The notes: generated by a model from the sequence alone, not told the origin. Positions 56,185 through 64,000 are shown, counted from the stretch's first letter. The stretch: 64,000 bases of DNA from Streptomyces sp. NBC_00513 (GCF_041431415.1 NZ_CP107845.1:558001-622000), one strand, 5' to 3'. Program-made: numbers and translations.

Positions 56185-56200
56185 GCAAGCATTCACTTGC
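56185..56200. promoter_or_regulatory. Dyad upstream of the ArsR/VOC operon
   Basis: GCAAG (56185-56189) and CTTGC (56196-56200) are complementary around CATTCA. The element starts 14 bp from the ArsR GTG. The stretch is AT-rich compared with its surroundings and probably overlaps the promoter; autorepression is inferred. Confidence 0.6.
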
Positions 56201-56275
56201 ATATCAAGGGAGTCCGCAGCCGTGTGCCGAATCGGGCGCCGACTGCGGGGCCGGGAACCGGACCCGAACACACGA

Positions 56276-56302
56276 AGGGGGCGAGCACATGGCTCGCCCC
56301 CT
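56276..56302. terminator. 11-bp hairpin after the acyltransferase gene
   Basis: AGGGGGCGAGC (56276-56286) and GCTCGCCCCCT (56292-56302) are exact complements with a 5-base loop. The hairpin lies 120 bp beyond the acyltransferase stop, ahead of the ArsR/VOC promoter, and isolates the two units. Confidence 0.75.
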
Positions 56303-56421
56303 GTCCCGCCTCACGCCGAGATCACCCCACGCCCGGCACGCGCCTCCACGGCTCGCAATGTGCACAGGTCACGCGAGTCGCTCTCCGCGGTCACAGCCGT
56401 CCCCCGGACGGCGACACGGAC

Positions 56422-57588
56422 TCAGCGGCGCGTCAGGTCGGGTTCGACGACACGCTCCCGGCGCTGCGCCGGCAGCGCCGATGACGGCAGCGAAGCCTGC
56501 ACCGGGGTGCTCCGCCGGATGTCCTCTATACCGGACCGCATCGCGGAACGGAGCCTGCGGGAAAGAGGCCGTTCCACGAACCGGTGGATCAGCCAGGCGA
56601 CGACCAGCATCGCGGCGGTGACCGTGCCGACCAGCGCATAGGCCGGCATCCGGCCGCGGAAGTGGTGGATCAGGGTGATGCCCGCCGTCATGTGGATGAT
56701 GTAGAGCGGGTAGGTGATGGCGCCGACGGTGGAGAGCCAGCTCCACTGGATGCGGTCGAGCAGGCCGAGCGCGATGGCGGCCATGGCCAGGAAGCCGATG
56801 GCGATGATGATCCGGGCCGGCCAGGCCGGCAGCTGCTCCGTCAGACGTGCACCGAGGTTGGTGACCATGCGGCCACGAACCCAGTGCTGGGCGAGGAGGA
56901 ACTGGCAGCCGACGATTCCCCAGAGCAGGCCGGAGGGGCGGAATCGACGCATCAGATAGAAGGCCACGCCCGCGATGAAGTACGGGGAGTACTGGGGGAT
57001 CGCGAAGAAGTGCAGCAGCCTGAAGTCGGTGGAGGGCGCCACGACGCCGGCGACCGTCCACAGCCCGATGAACACGACACAGTTGCGGTACGTGACCCCG
57101 ATACGGATCACGAGGGCGAAGAGCGCGTAGAACTTGAGCTCTTCGAAGAGGGTCCAGTACGCGTGGTCGAGGTGCGGAACACCGATCCCACCCTGGAACA
57201 TCGTGAAATTGACCAGGACGTCGGCCCACTCGTCGATGCGCCACAGCTCGGGCAGCATCCACAGCACGAACGTCGTGAAGGCGATGCCGGCCCAGTACGC
57301 GGGGAAGAGCCGCGAGATGCGTGATGTGGCGAAATCGCCGACCGTACGACCCCAGGCGCTCATGCAGATGACAAAGCCGCTGACGATGAAGAAGATCTCG
57401 ACGCCGAGCCAGCCGTAGAGCGCGAAGGGTCGGAGCGCGGGGAAGAGGTGCTGCGTACCGCTGAGCCCCCAGGCGGTACCCAGCGCCACGTAGTGGTACA
57501 GCACGACGACGAGCGCCGCGGTTATTCGCACCGCGTCGAGCGCGTAGAGCCTGACCGGCGCCTGGCCGCCTGCTCGTATACCGGCCAT
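56422..57588 (-). CDS. Acyltransferase-3 family membrane protein (OafA/NodX-like)
   Basis: This 388-residue integral membrane acyltransferase has 10-11 helices. It begins LYALDAVRITAALVVVLYHY, where the His-Tyr pair is the conserved active-site start, then GWLGVEIFFIVSGFVICMSA, SRLFPAYWAGIAFTTF and WTLFEELKFYALFALVIRIG. These mark the AT3 family, which O-acylates sugars, lipids or antibiotics at the membrane. The C-terminal 45 residues are basic and cytoplasmic. No glycan-synthesis genes lie adjacent. Confidence 0.92.
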   Translation of the reverse strand: MAGIRAGGQAPVRLYALDAVRITAALVVVLYHYVALGTAWGLSGTQHLFPALRPFALYGWLGVEIFFIVSGFVICMSAWGRTVGDFATSRISRLFPAYWAGIAFTTFVLWMLPELWRIDEWADVLVNFTMFQGGIGVPHLDHAYWTLFEELKFYALFALVIRIGVTYRNCVVFIGLWTVAGVVAPSTDFRLLHFFAIPQYSPYFIAGVAFYLMRRFRPSGLLWGIVGCQFLLAQHWVRGRMVTNLGARLTEQLPAWPARIIIAIGFLAMAAIALGLLDRIQWSWLSTVGAITYPLYIIHMTAGITLIHHFRGRMPAYALVGTVTAAMLVVAWLIHRFVERPLSRRLRSAMRSGIEDIRRSTPVQASLPSSALPAQRRERVVEPDLTRR

Positions 57589-57735
57589 GTGACGGCCGCC
57601 TCCCCTGCAATTCTGTGAAACTGGTCAACGGGGACCGTACAGGTTTCTCACAGGAACAGCAGTCAGCGCCCCACCGGCAGGTAAGGACGACGGCTGTCAC
57701 CAACATCCCCGACCGGGCACGGATACCCTCGCGGC

Positions 57736-58119
57736 ATGGCATGTCGAATCAGCGAACTCGTCATCGATGCGGAAGACCCCGACGGGCTGGCCGCGTTCTG
57801 GTGCGATGTCCTCGGCTACGTCGAGCTGGGTCGAGAGGCCGACGGCAGCGTCGAGATCGGCCCGCCCGGCGTCGGGTTCGGCGGCGCGCAACCCACCCTC
57901 GTCTTCAACGCGGGCCGCGACCCCCGGCAGGGGAAGCTCCCGCTGCACATCGACGTCAACGCCACCGATCGCGACCAGGACGCCGAGCTGGACAGGTTGC
58001 TGGCGCTGGGGGCGGTGCCCGTCGACGTCGGCCAGACCGGAGAAGAGAGCTGGCACGTCCTGGCCGACCCCGAGGGCAACGAGTTCTGTCTCCTGCGCAC
58101 TCGGCTGAAGCCCCTCTGA
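57736..58119 (+). CDS. VOC-superfamily protein
   Basis: This 127-residue protein of the glyoxalase-like group common in actinobacteria opens CRISELVIDAEDPDGLAAFW and has LHIDVNATDRDQDAELDRLL. It ends WHVLADPEGNEFCLLRT, where NEFCLL is characteristic. ATG 57736 is 15 bases from a weak site. It stands alone. Probably a small-molecule-binding or stress protein. Confidence 0.9.
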   Translation: MACRISELVIDAEDPDGLAAFWCDVLGYVELGREADGSVEIGPPGVGFGGAQPTLVFNAGRDPRQGKLPLHIDVNATDRDQDAELDRLLALGAVPVDVGQTGEESWHVLADPEGNEFCLLRTRLKPL

Positions 58120-58171
58120 CCCCCCGCCCCCGGCGAGCGAGCACGGGCCGGCCGGCGCGCTCTCGTGGCGA

Positions 58172-58900
58172 TCAGGCCCGAAGGGCTCCCGCACTCGCCC
58201 CGGCGGGGGCGAGTGCCGTGTGGGGAGCGTCGGCCGCGCCGACCCGGGGCCGATCGAACCCCTTGACGATGAGACGGACCGCGAGCGCCACCTCCCAGGC
58301 GAACACCGGGACGGCCAGGGCCGAGCCCGTGACCGAGACCTGCTCGTAGGCCCCGAACATCACGGCCACTCCGGAGGCGCAGATCAGCGGGCCGCCGACC
58401 AGCCCCAGCAGGGCGATGAACCGCGGCACGAGCCGCGAGCGGTACATCGCGTACGCCAGCAGCGTCGTGTTGAGGCCCAGGGCGACGTTCGGCCCGAGCA
58501 GGAACGTCCATTCGTGCAGGGCCACGAGGGCCCGGTCGGCGCCGGCGACGCCCTCGACCCCCATCGCTTCCCGTCGCAGCGTCAGGAGGGTCAGGACGCT
58601 GAGCACGCCGACCGTGATCACGGCGGCTTCCAGGAGGCGCAGGCATGCGTATCCGAGCGCCATCGCCTCGTACCGCCTCCTGACGACGGGATACAGCACC
58701 ACCCCGGTCCCGATGACGGCTGCCACGAGGACCAGTTCGCACAGCGCCCCGAGGAGCGCCGAGGTGACGGCGTCGGGTCCGGGGGCTCCCGGCGCCCCGT
58801 CCAGGACGGGGCGGTAGAGGGCCAGCCCTCCGATCGCGGCGATCTCGGTCACCAGGAACAGCACGCCCGCGGCCACCGCGGTCCTTCTGTCTGAACTCAT
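58172..58900 (-). CDS. DUF4386 membrane protein, probable TetR target
   Basis: This 242-residue protein has six to seven transmembrane helices and the DUF4386 pattern: opening GVLFLVTEIAAIGGLALYRP, ALGYACLRLLEAAVITVGVL, LHEWTFLLGPNVALGLNTTL and LVPRFIALLGLVGGPLICAS. The family is of unknown function and is frequently paired with TetR regulators. AGGA precedes ATG 58900. Two perfect GTGTACG palindromes lie between it and the divergent TetR gene. Confidence 0.9.
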   Translation of the reverse strand: MSSDRRTAVAAGVLFLVTEIAAIGGLALYRPVLDGAPGAPGPDAVTSALLGALCELVLVAAVIGTGVVLYPVVRRRYEAMALGYACLRLLEAAVITVGVLSVLTLLTLRREAMGVEGVAGADRALVALHEWTFLLGPNVALGLNTTLLAYAMYRSRLVPRFIALLGLVGGPLICASGVAVMFGAYEQVSVTGSALAVPVFAWEVALAVRLIVKGFDRPRVGAADAPHTALAPAGASAGALRA

Positions 58901-58921
58901 CTTCGATCCTTTCGACCAGGC

Positions 58922-58970
58922 AGGTGTACGCCGTACACCTCGCGGCCACGGTAGGTGTACGACGTACACT
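58922..58970. promoter_or_regulatory. Twin operators AGGTGTACGnCGTACACcT between DUF4386 and TetR
   Basis: AGGTGTACG-C-CGTACACCT (58922-58940) is a perfect 19-bp palindrome. AGGTGTACG-A-CGTACACT (58953-58970) is its near-identical copy. The centres are 31 bp apart, on about three helical turns, and lie directly before the DUF4386 start. This is a clear double TetR operator. Confidence 0.9.
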
Positions 58971-59047
58971 CGTCAAGTGCGGGTACGCACCCACGCAGGC
59001 ACGCCCCGACCCGATCGCCCGATCGCCCGATCACGAGGAGAGAAGAG

Positions 59048-59818
59048 ATGGCACAGCAGCCGGAGGCCGGGCGCCGGGCGCCGCTCAACCGGGAGCGCGT
59101 CCTGCGGGCGGCCATCGCGCTCGCGGACGACGGCGGCATCGAGTCGCTCAGCATGCGCAAGCTCGCCCAGGAGTTGGGTGTCGTACCGATGGCCCTCTAC
59201 AAGCACGTTCCCAACAAGGAGCAGCTCCTTGACGGCATGGTCGACACGGTCGTGGCCCGGATCGACCTCCCGGCGAGCGGTTCCGGCTGGAAGGACGTGG
59301 TTCGCGGGCGTGTGCTGTCGGCCCGCCGCGTGCTCCTGCGGCACCGCTGGGCCGCGCAGGTGATCGAGTCGCGCACCGGGCCGACCCCGGCCGTACTGGA
59401 TTACCTGGACTCGATGATCGGGACGTTCCGCGACGGAGGCTTGTCCGTCGACCTCACCCATCACGCGATGCACGCCATGGGGAGTCGACTGCTGGGCTTC
59501 AGCCAGGAGCTGTTCGACGACTCCGGGAGCGGCGACCCGAACGGCGACCCGAGCGACGGCCCGAAAAGCGACCCGAACGGCGACCCGAACGGCGGGGCCG
59601 AGGCGCTCGCGGCAGGGGCCGCGATGGCGGCACGTTACCCGCGGATCGCCGAGCTGGCGGCGGGGGCCACCCATGACGGGACGTCGGTCGTCGGCGCCCG
59701 GCGCTGCGACGATCAGTTCGAGTTCGAGTTTGCGCTGGACCTCATCCTGGACGGGCTGGAGAGACTCCACCGGCGGGGATGGACGTCCACGAGCCCACCC
59801 GGCGCCGCCGGCGCCTGA
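59048..59818 (+). CDS. TetR-family repressor (TetR_C_1 type) with low-complexity insertion
   Basis: This 256-residue protein has its DNA-binding domain at about 10-60 (NRERVLRAAIALADDGGIES, then RKLAQELGVVPMALYKHVPN). The C-terminal domain is of the tetracycline-repressor type (VRGRVLSARRVLLRHRWAAQ, THHAMHAMGSRLLGFSQELF). Between helices lies a Gly-Asp-Pro-Asn repeat (residues about 159-185) from short tandem DNA repeats. That loop is flexible in the family, so function is likely kept. GAGGAG precedes ATG 59048. It controls the divergent DUF4386 gene and itself through the twin palindromes. Confidence 0.93.
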   Translation: MAQQPEAGRRAPLNRERVLRAAIALADDGGIESLSMRKLAQELGVVPMALYKHVPNKEQLLDGMVDTVVARIDLPASGSGWKDVVRGRVLSARRVLLRHRWAAQVIESRTGPTPAVLDYLDSMIGTFRDGGLSVDLTHHAMHAMGSRLLGFSQELFDDSGSGDPNGDPSDGPKSDPNGDPNGGAEALAAGAAMAARYPRIAELAAGATHDGTSVVGARRCDDQFEFEFALDLILDGLERLHRRGWTSTSPPGAAGA

Positions 59819-59911
59819 GGAACCCGACGGGCGCGACGCGGGAACAGGCCGTGGCCGGCACCGTCCCCCTCGGTGCCGGCCACGGGGTCAGCGGTTGACT
59901 GGTTCAGTGGT

Positions 59912-60895
59912 TCAGCGGCGGGCGTGGGAACGTGCGGGCGGGAAGCTCACGTTCTGGAGCGTGAACTGGTTCTTCGTGTCGGTCAGGTTCTTGTTGAGAT
60001 ACGGCGAGTAGGTCTGGACGCCGACCGTCTTCGCCGTCGGGTTGAATTCGAGGATCCGGAAGTAGCTGTTCGGGCCGAGTGCGCCGGGGTTCTGGTAGTC
60101 GGCCTGGATCTGGTGGACGGTGTTTCCGTTCACCCCCTTCTCCACGATCACCCCCTGGTTGACGTAGTGGCCCGAGAACACCATCGTCACGTTGGGGTGC
60201 CGGCTGACCATCCGGGCCCAGAGCTTCTGGCCGACGCTGTCCTTCGTCGTGCCGTTCTGGTAGGCGTGGGTCACGATCATGACCTGGCGGTCGGGGTGCT
60301 CGGAGATCACCTTGTTGCCCCAGGCGATCTCGTCGTCGGTGGGCGCGTACTTCAGCGCGAGGATGAGCCAGTTCGTGCCTCCGGCCGAGAACACGTGGAA
60401 GCTGTTGTCGTTCTGCGCGGCCGGGTAAGTGCCGCCGAACGACGGCAGGTTCGCGAAGGCACTCCGCGGGAAGTTGCGGTTGAACGCCACCGCGTCACGT
60501 ACCACGATCGGGTTCTGGCCCTTGGGCATCGCGTCCATGTCGTGGTTGCCCACCGCGAGGATGTACGGGGTCGCACCGTTCAACTGCCGCAACGCGCCGG
60601 TCGCGTTGGTCCACTGGGACGACTGGTCGGAGTCGTCGACGATGTCACCCTCGTGGATCGCGTACTTGATGTTCCGCGCGATCGTGTTCTCCTTGATCCA
60701 CTTTCCCTGGGCGTTGAAGGCCTGCGGGAAGCTCTCCGCCGAGTACTGCGTGTCGGGGAGAACCACGATGCTGAACTTCTCGGGCGCCTTCGCGTGCGGC
60801 GCCGAACGATCGGCGGCTGTTGCGGGGAGCGCCACGAGGCCGACCGATAAGCCGGCCGCGACAACGCCGAGTACCCGTGCCCTGAAACGCGTCAT
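59912..60895 (-). CDS. Secreted metallophosphoesterase
   Basis: This 327-residue protein has a signal peptide (TRFRARVLGVVAAGLSVGLVALPATA). It carries calcineurin-like phosphoesterase motifs: VVLPDTQYS, HEGDIVDDSDQ, GNHDMDAM, THAYQNG and SGHYVNQG. These contribute two-metal ligands (D, H, N, H). The VLPDTQ variant is typical of the secreted bacterial group acting on phosphodiesters or phosphomonoesters. ATG 60895 is placed six bases after GGAG. Monocistronic. Likely phosphate scavenging, though no PHO box was recognised. Confidence 0.9.
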   Translation of the reverse strand: MTRFRARVLGVVAAGLSVGLVALPATAADRSAPHAKAPEKFSIVVLPDTQYSAESFPQAFNAQGKWIKENTIARNIKYAIHEGDIVDDSDQSSQWTNATGALRQLNGATPYILAVGNHDMDAMPKGQNPIVVRDAVAFNRNFPRSAFANLPSFGGTYPAAQNDNSFHVFSAGGTNWLILALKYAPTDDEIAWGNKVISEHPDRQVMIVTHAYQNGTTKDSVGQKLWARMVSRHPNVTMVFSGHYVNQGVIVEKGVNGNTVHQIQADYQNPGALGPNSYFRILEFNPTAKTVGVQTYSPYLNKNLTDTKNQFTLQNVSFPPARSHARR

Positions 60896-61183
60896 CACCA
60901 TCTCCGTAGACGTCGAACGGGCGGTCGCCTCACGATGGCAAGGACGTCCGGCCGTCAGATGTCGACAGGGAAGTCGGGGATGAAACGGCTCGCGGCGAAC
61001 AGGGAGGGGCGTCGGCGAAACACGTCCCTCCGTCGGTACGTGCGCTGTTGGGAAGGGCGCCGAACGTCAGGAAGCGGGCGGCGTTCTCGTCGAGCCTTAC
61101 GAGGAAGCCGAGTTCGGACCATCAGGCGTCGGGCGCGGGCGCCTGAACCCTGATGCGCGGCGAGGGCGGGGCTGGTTCCTTCG

Positions 61184-61828
61184 TCACCGCGGCCGGTCGC
61201 CGGCGCGCGATTCGGCGGCGGACTTCAGGTCACGCAGCCATGCTTCGAGGCCCTCGCGGAGGATCCGGGTGGCGGTGGGAACGTCGGCCTCGACCTGGGC
61301 GCCGGTGTGGGTCTCCTCCGTACTCACGCGCACGCCACCCTTGACCTTGGTGAAGTTCCACACGTGGATGCCGTCGATACGCAGGCCTTCGCCGATCGCG
61401 GGGCCGGTCCAGCGGATGCAGGCGCCGTGCTCGATCTGCCGGACGGTGGAGGTGATCTCCAGGCTCGTGGCGGGAGTCGACGGGTTGGGCGGTACCGGAA
61501 CCGTCCATCGGAATGCCGAACCCCTGCGGAACGGGCCGTGATCCAGGCGTTGCGCCGTCTCGACGGGGGTCTGCCAGTGCGGCCAGCGCTCCACGTCGGT
61601 CTGCAGCTTCCAGACGGTGTGCAGCGGGGCGTTGATGACGATCTCGCTCCGGTGGCGGACGAGGGCGCCCGGGTCGACGCCTTTCTCGCGGCAGGTGAGG
61701 GGCCTGTCGGGGCGGGTGCCGTGGGAACCGCCGGCCGCGGCAGGTCCGGCTGCGGTGCCGAGAAGGCCGAGGACGAGCGGAACGGTGAAGAGGGCGGTGC
61801 GGACGCCGGTGCCGCGCATGGCGGACAT
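61184..61828 (-). CDS. Secreted SRPBCC (START-like) lipid-binding protein
   Basis: This 214-residue protein has a Sec signal to about residue 32 (TALFTVPLVLGLLGTAAGPA). The mature part has an SRPBCC fold: SEIVINAPLHTVWKLQTDVE, RWPHWQTPVETAQRLDHGPF, GVRVSTEETHTGAQ and a C-terminal helix (LREGLEAWLRDLKSAAE). SRPBCC proteins bind hydrophobic ligands in a deep cavity; a secreted member is less common. GAGGAG lies six bases before ATG 61828. It is divergent from a TetR gene across a dyad. Confidence 0.87.
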   Translation of the reverse strand: MSAMRGTGVRTALFTVPLVLGLLGTAAGPAAAGGSHGTRPDRPLTCREKGVDPGALVRHRSEIVINAPLHTVWKLQTDVERWPHWQTPVETAQRLDHGPFRRGSAFRWTVPVPPNPSTPATSLEITSTVRQIEHGACIRWTGPAIGEGLRIDGIHVWNFTKVKGGVRVSTEETHTGAQVEADVPTATRILREGLEAWLRDLKSAAESRAGDRPR

Positions 61829-61912
61829 GGTGGTCTCCTCTGTCGATCGGTGCGGGTGCTTCCCGCTCGAACGGGACGCGCGGGCCCACACCCTCCCTGG
61901 ATATAGGTTCAC

Positions 61913-61935
61913 GCGTTCGTTAGAAGTTATAACGC
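61913..61935. promoter_or_regulatory. Dyad between SRPBCC and TetR genes
   Basis: GCGTT (61913-61917) and AACGC (61931-61935) flank 13 bp; GTTATAAC inside (61926-61933) is itself a palindrome. This is the only AT-rich stretch in the 194-bp divergent region. A TetR operator is likely but imperfect. Confidence 0.5.
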
Positions 61936-62022
61936 TTGGCCAAGTGGCCGGTCAATGGCAGCGTGATACCTTCTCACCAACCCTTGAGGGTGTAGCGGTA
62001 CGAACCGGGACGGTGGCAGAGC

Positions 62023-62676
62023 ATGGCGACGACGGGCGCGAGCACCCCGCGGGAGCGCTACCGAGCCCAGGTACGGACGGAGATCACGGAACGCGCCTGG
62101 GAGCAGATCGCCACGGCGGGGGCGTCAGCGCTCTCGCTCAACGCGATTGCCAAACAGATGGGCATGAGCGGACCGGCCCTCTACCGCTATTTCGCCAGTC
62201 GCGACGACCTGATCACCGAACTCGTCCGGGGGGCATACCGAAGCCTCGCCGACGTCCTCGGCGAGGCTTCCTCCACCGGTGCGGACCTTGCCGGGCTGGC
62301 TCACACCCTGCGCGGCTGGGCCTTGGCGGACCCTCAGCGGTACTTCCTCGTCTACGGCACCCCGATCCCCGGCTATCAAGCCCCCGAGGACACCCTCGCC
62401 ATCTCCTCCGAGATCATGACGATCCTGCTCGACGCGTGTACGGCGCTCACCCCGGGCAACACCGTGACGGCCTTCGGCACCCATCTGGACGGCCACCGGG
62501 ACTGGGCCGCCGGCAACCCCGCCCCGCCCGAGGCCCTCCACCGGTTCCTGACGTTCTGGACCCGCATGCACGGCGTCCTGTCACTGGAACTCGCCGGGCA
62601 TTTCGCGGGCATGGACCTCGACCCGGCGCTGCTCTTCGCGGCGGAACTGGAAGACCTGCTGAAACCTCGATCCTGA
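62023..62676 (+). CDS. TetR-family regulator, probable controller of the SRPBCC gene
   Basis: This 217-residue protein has the TetR domain at about 18-64 (TEITERAWEQIATAGASALS, then AKQMGMSGPALYRYFASRDD). Its ligand domain is of the TetR_C_13/WHG type (LADPQRYFLVYGTPIPGYQA, ALHRFLTFWTRMHGVLSLEL). WHG-type members often regulate divergent lipid- or drug-related genes. It is divergent from the SRPBCC gene, so it may sense the same hydrophobic ligand the secreted protein carries (inference). Confidence 0.92.
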   Translation: MATTGASTPRERYRAQVRTEITERAWEQIATAGASALSLNAIAKQMGMSGPALYRYFASRDDLITELVRGAYRSLADVLGEASSTGADLAGLAHTLRGWALADPQRYFLVYGTPIPGYQAPEDTLAISSEIMTILLDACTALTPGNTVTAFGTHLDGHRDWAAGNPAPPEALHRFLTFWTRMHGVLSLELAGHFAGMDLDPALLFAAELEDLLKPRS

Positions 62677-62705
62677 GGCCCCCGCCCCACTGGTCCGCAC
62701 CTCCG

Positions 62706-63161
62706 TCATTCTTGGTTCTGCTGGTTCTGGTTCTGCTGGTTCTGGTTCTGCTGGTTCTGCTGGTTCTGGTCGTTCTGGTTCTGCTGCTCGTTCTGGTTCT
62801 GGTCGTTCCGCGTCGAGTCGTCCTGCTTCTCGGTCGACTCCTTGAAGCCACTGCACTCCGTGCGGTCATTGCCTTGCGACACGGTGTACTTGGCGTTCTC
62901 CACGTTCATCATCTGGAACCCGCCGTCACCGCCGATGGCGAACGAGCCACCCGCGGCGGTCGGCGAGGACAGGAACGCGGAACCCGGCGTGAAGCCGCCG
63001 CCCGACAGGTGCACCTTCCCGTTGGGGAAGACACCGGAGATGGAGCAGGTGGCGGTGGGGGCGGCGGCGGCCTGGCCCCATGCGAGGACGGCCGGGGCGA
63101 CGAGAAGCGAGCCGGCCATGGCGGGGACGAGCAGTGCGTGGCGTATGCGTCGGTGGGACAT
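62706..63161 (-). CDS. Exported protein with Asn/Gln-only C-terminal tail
   Basis: This 151-residue protein has a Sec signal (RIRHALLVPAMAGSLLVAPAVLAWG, cleavage near 35). A small domain follows (TATCSISGVFPNGKVHLSGG, GSFAIGGDGGFQMMNVENAK, two cysteines). From about residue 110 the tail is almost entirely Asn and Gln with a few Asp/Glu (QNQNQQ units), encoded by 9- and 18-bp tandem DNA repeats (62710-62810). No transmembrane or LPxTG anchor is seen. N/Q-rich tails are rare in high-GC bacteria and suggest assembly, amyloid-like or sticky behaviour. Function unknown. Confidence 0.75.
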   Translation of the reverse strand: MSHRRIRHALLVPAMAGSLLVAPAVLAWGQAAAAPTATCSISGVFPNGKVHLSGGGFTPGSAFLSSPTAAGGSFAIGGDGGFQMMNVENAKYTVSQGNDRTECSGFKESTEKQDDSTRNDQNQNEQQNQNDQNQQNQQNQNQQNQNQQNQE

Positions 63162-63817
63162 GGATCCTCCCGAAGGAGACGTGAAGGCGTGAGGGGAGCG
63201 TGACGACGGGGGCCCGCCCGCCTGCGTCCGGCGCAGCACGGCGCGGCCCTCCTGCGGGGCCCGCGCTCCTCGATCCGGCGTCGGCCACGGGCGAACGGGG
63301 ACGAGGCAGCGGGGCGGAATCGATCCGTCCGTCCCATCCTCCCCCGCCGGGCCGGAGGTGTCGATCCCGCACGCAAGGCCACCCACCCCCGCACGCCCCC
63401 TCCCCCGGCCCCGAGTACCGGACCCCGAGTGCCCGACCGTGCGTGCCCGACTGCGTGCCCGACTGCGGCCCGCCCCCGCGTACACGTACGTACGCCCACA
63501 GCGGCCACCCTCCCGTGGCGCGAGGCCGGGCGACCACGAGCGCAGCCGGTGCGAACCGCCCTCCGGCCCGGTCGGCGGGGGCCGGCCGGAGCCGCGGCGC
63601 CGTCCTGTCCCATTCACTTTTCACGGCCGCCATTCCGATATCCGGGCACCTTCTGTTTCAATCAGCCGTCAAGTGGCGTGAAACGGCCGCTCTTTGCCGC
63701 GTCCGGGACCGGCGAGGAGCGCCGGCGCGCCACCCTTCGTGCCTCGCTTGACCGGCGGGCCCGAAGAGGATCCCCGGGCGGTTCCGCCCGGGGCCGACCG
63801 CGGTGAGGGGAGCCGAT
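63162..63817. other. Long intergenic region, no gene supported
   Basis: These 656 bp contain short imperfect repeats (GTGCCCGACTGC at about 63425-63475) and an alternating ACGTACGTACG stretch near 63480. Open frames here are Arg/Gly/Pro-rich and not protein-like. Lower GC at 63605-63680 may be a promoter for the rightmost gene. Confidence 0.45.
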
Positions 63818-64000
63818 GTGGTGTCCGTAGGAGAGAGACTGACCAGGACGCGGGAGCGGGCGTTCATAGGCCGGGAGGAGCAACTCGACACGTTCGAGGC
63901 GGCTTTGGCAGGCGATCCACAGGCGCCGTTCGCGTTCTACGTGTGTGGACCGGGCGGCATAGGCAAGTCGACGCTGCTGCGACGGATGGCGGACCGTGCC
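63818..64000 (+). CDS. P-loop NTPase/AAA-type regulator (N-terminus only, cut by window edge)
   Basis: The first 61 residues (VSVGERLTRTRERAFIGREE, then FAFYVCGPGGIGKSTLLRRM) contain the Walker A motif GPGGIGKST at about residue 47. The preceding FIGREEQL (ORC/AAA_16 type) is the standard opening of LuxR/SARP-type or STAND ATPases in Streptomyces. The start is GTG 63818 or 63821 with GAGGGGA upstream. The rest is beyond the window, so whether a LuxR, WD40 or winged-helix domain follows cannot be told. Confidence 0.85.
   Translation, partial: MVSVGERLTRTRERAFIGREEQLDTFEAALAGDPQAPFAFYVCGPGGIGKSTLLRRMADRA

Noticed and set aside
62926..63633. Minus-strand frame with repeated Ser-Gly-Thr units
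   Set aside because: It overlaps the exported N/Q-rich protein and its low-complexity sequence has no protein-like pattern.
1..64000. CRISPR arrays, tRNA/rRNA genes, insertion sequences, phage genes and riboswitches
   Set aside because: I looked for regularly spaced repeats, cloverleaf-like segments and transposase motifs and found none. The tandem repeats seen are contiguous, without spacers.

Overview
The window is very GC-rich actinobacterial DNA, almost certainly from a Streptomyces chromosome or a close relative. Codon third positions are strongly G/C. GTG starts and short GGAGG-type ribosome sites are common. The gene content (many PadR, TetR and MerR regulators, cytochrome P450s, a SpoIIE-type phosphatase, GH64 glucanase, molbindin, Tat-exported proteins) is typical of a streptomycete's accessory or arm region. 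I saw no rRNA, tRNA, CRISPR array, insertion sequence or phage module.

Layout. 1-11200: a PadR fragment with a divergent membrane protein, a large Imm49-type protein without a visible toxin, an N-terminally truncated substrate-binding protein, a PadR/membrane pair with a strong palindromic operator, a MerR gene with its own operator-promoter, a small secreted protein, a PPOX/F420-type enzyme and three small disordered proteins. 11284-14505: a tightly overlapping four-gene operon (acyl-CoA dehydrogenase, PIG-L deacetylase, NodS-like methyltransferase, GT2 glycosyltransferase), divergent from a large KatE catalase. This is the best candidate for an undescribed pathway. 17200-23770: DUF5984, an exported beta-carbonic anhydrase, a scar made of two gene remnants, a TetR/MFS efflux pair with duplicated operators, and DUF1062. 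23855-29145: HdeD-like, WYL/VOC pair, PadR/HAAS pair, SHOCT protein, class II amidotransferase. 29489-38732: a small paralogous protein, P450, DUF4328, cupin, DoxX, sirtuin, GAP-family and ArsR-like genes and a small secreted cysteine protein.

39090-46616: SpoIIE phosphatase with PAS and GAF sensors, an orphan palindromic operator, a Tat-lipoprotein agmatine-deiminase homologue, a crotonase/P450 pair next to a decayed DegT aminotransferase, a two-domain molbindin and a quinone reductase. 46715-53230: an exported beta-helix protein, an APC permease, a GH64 glucanase under a LacI/CebR-like palindrome and a secreted alpha/beta hydrolase. 53286-64000: CorA, an ArsR/VOC pair, an acyltransferase, a VOC protein, a DUF4386/TetR pair with twin operators, an exported metallophosphoesterase, an SRPBCC/TetR pair, an exported protein with an Asn/Gln-only tail, and the start of a P-loop NTPase cut by the window edge.

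The recurring theme is small self-contained modules: one transcription factor, a clear palindrome or repeat beside its start, and one regulated membrane or enzyme gene. At least seven such regulator/operator sets can be read directly from the sequence. Gene remnants at 3.1, 19.0-19.5 and 45.0-45.3 kb show that the region is being eroded and rearranged. Functions are inferred from remembered family motifs, not from database searches.
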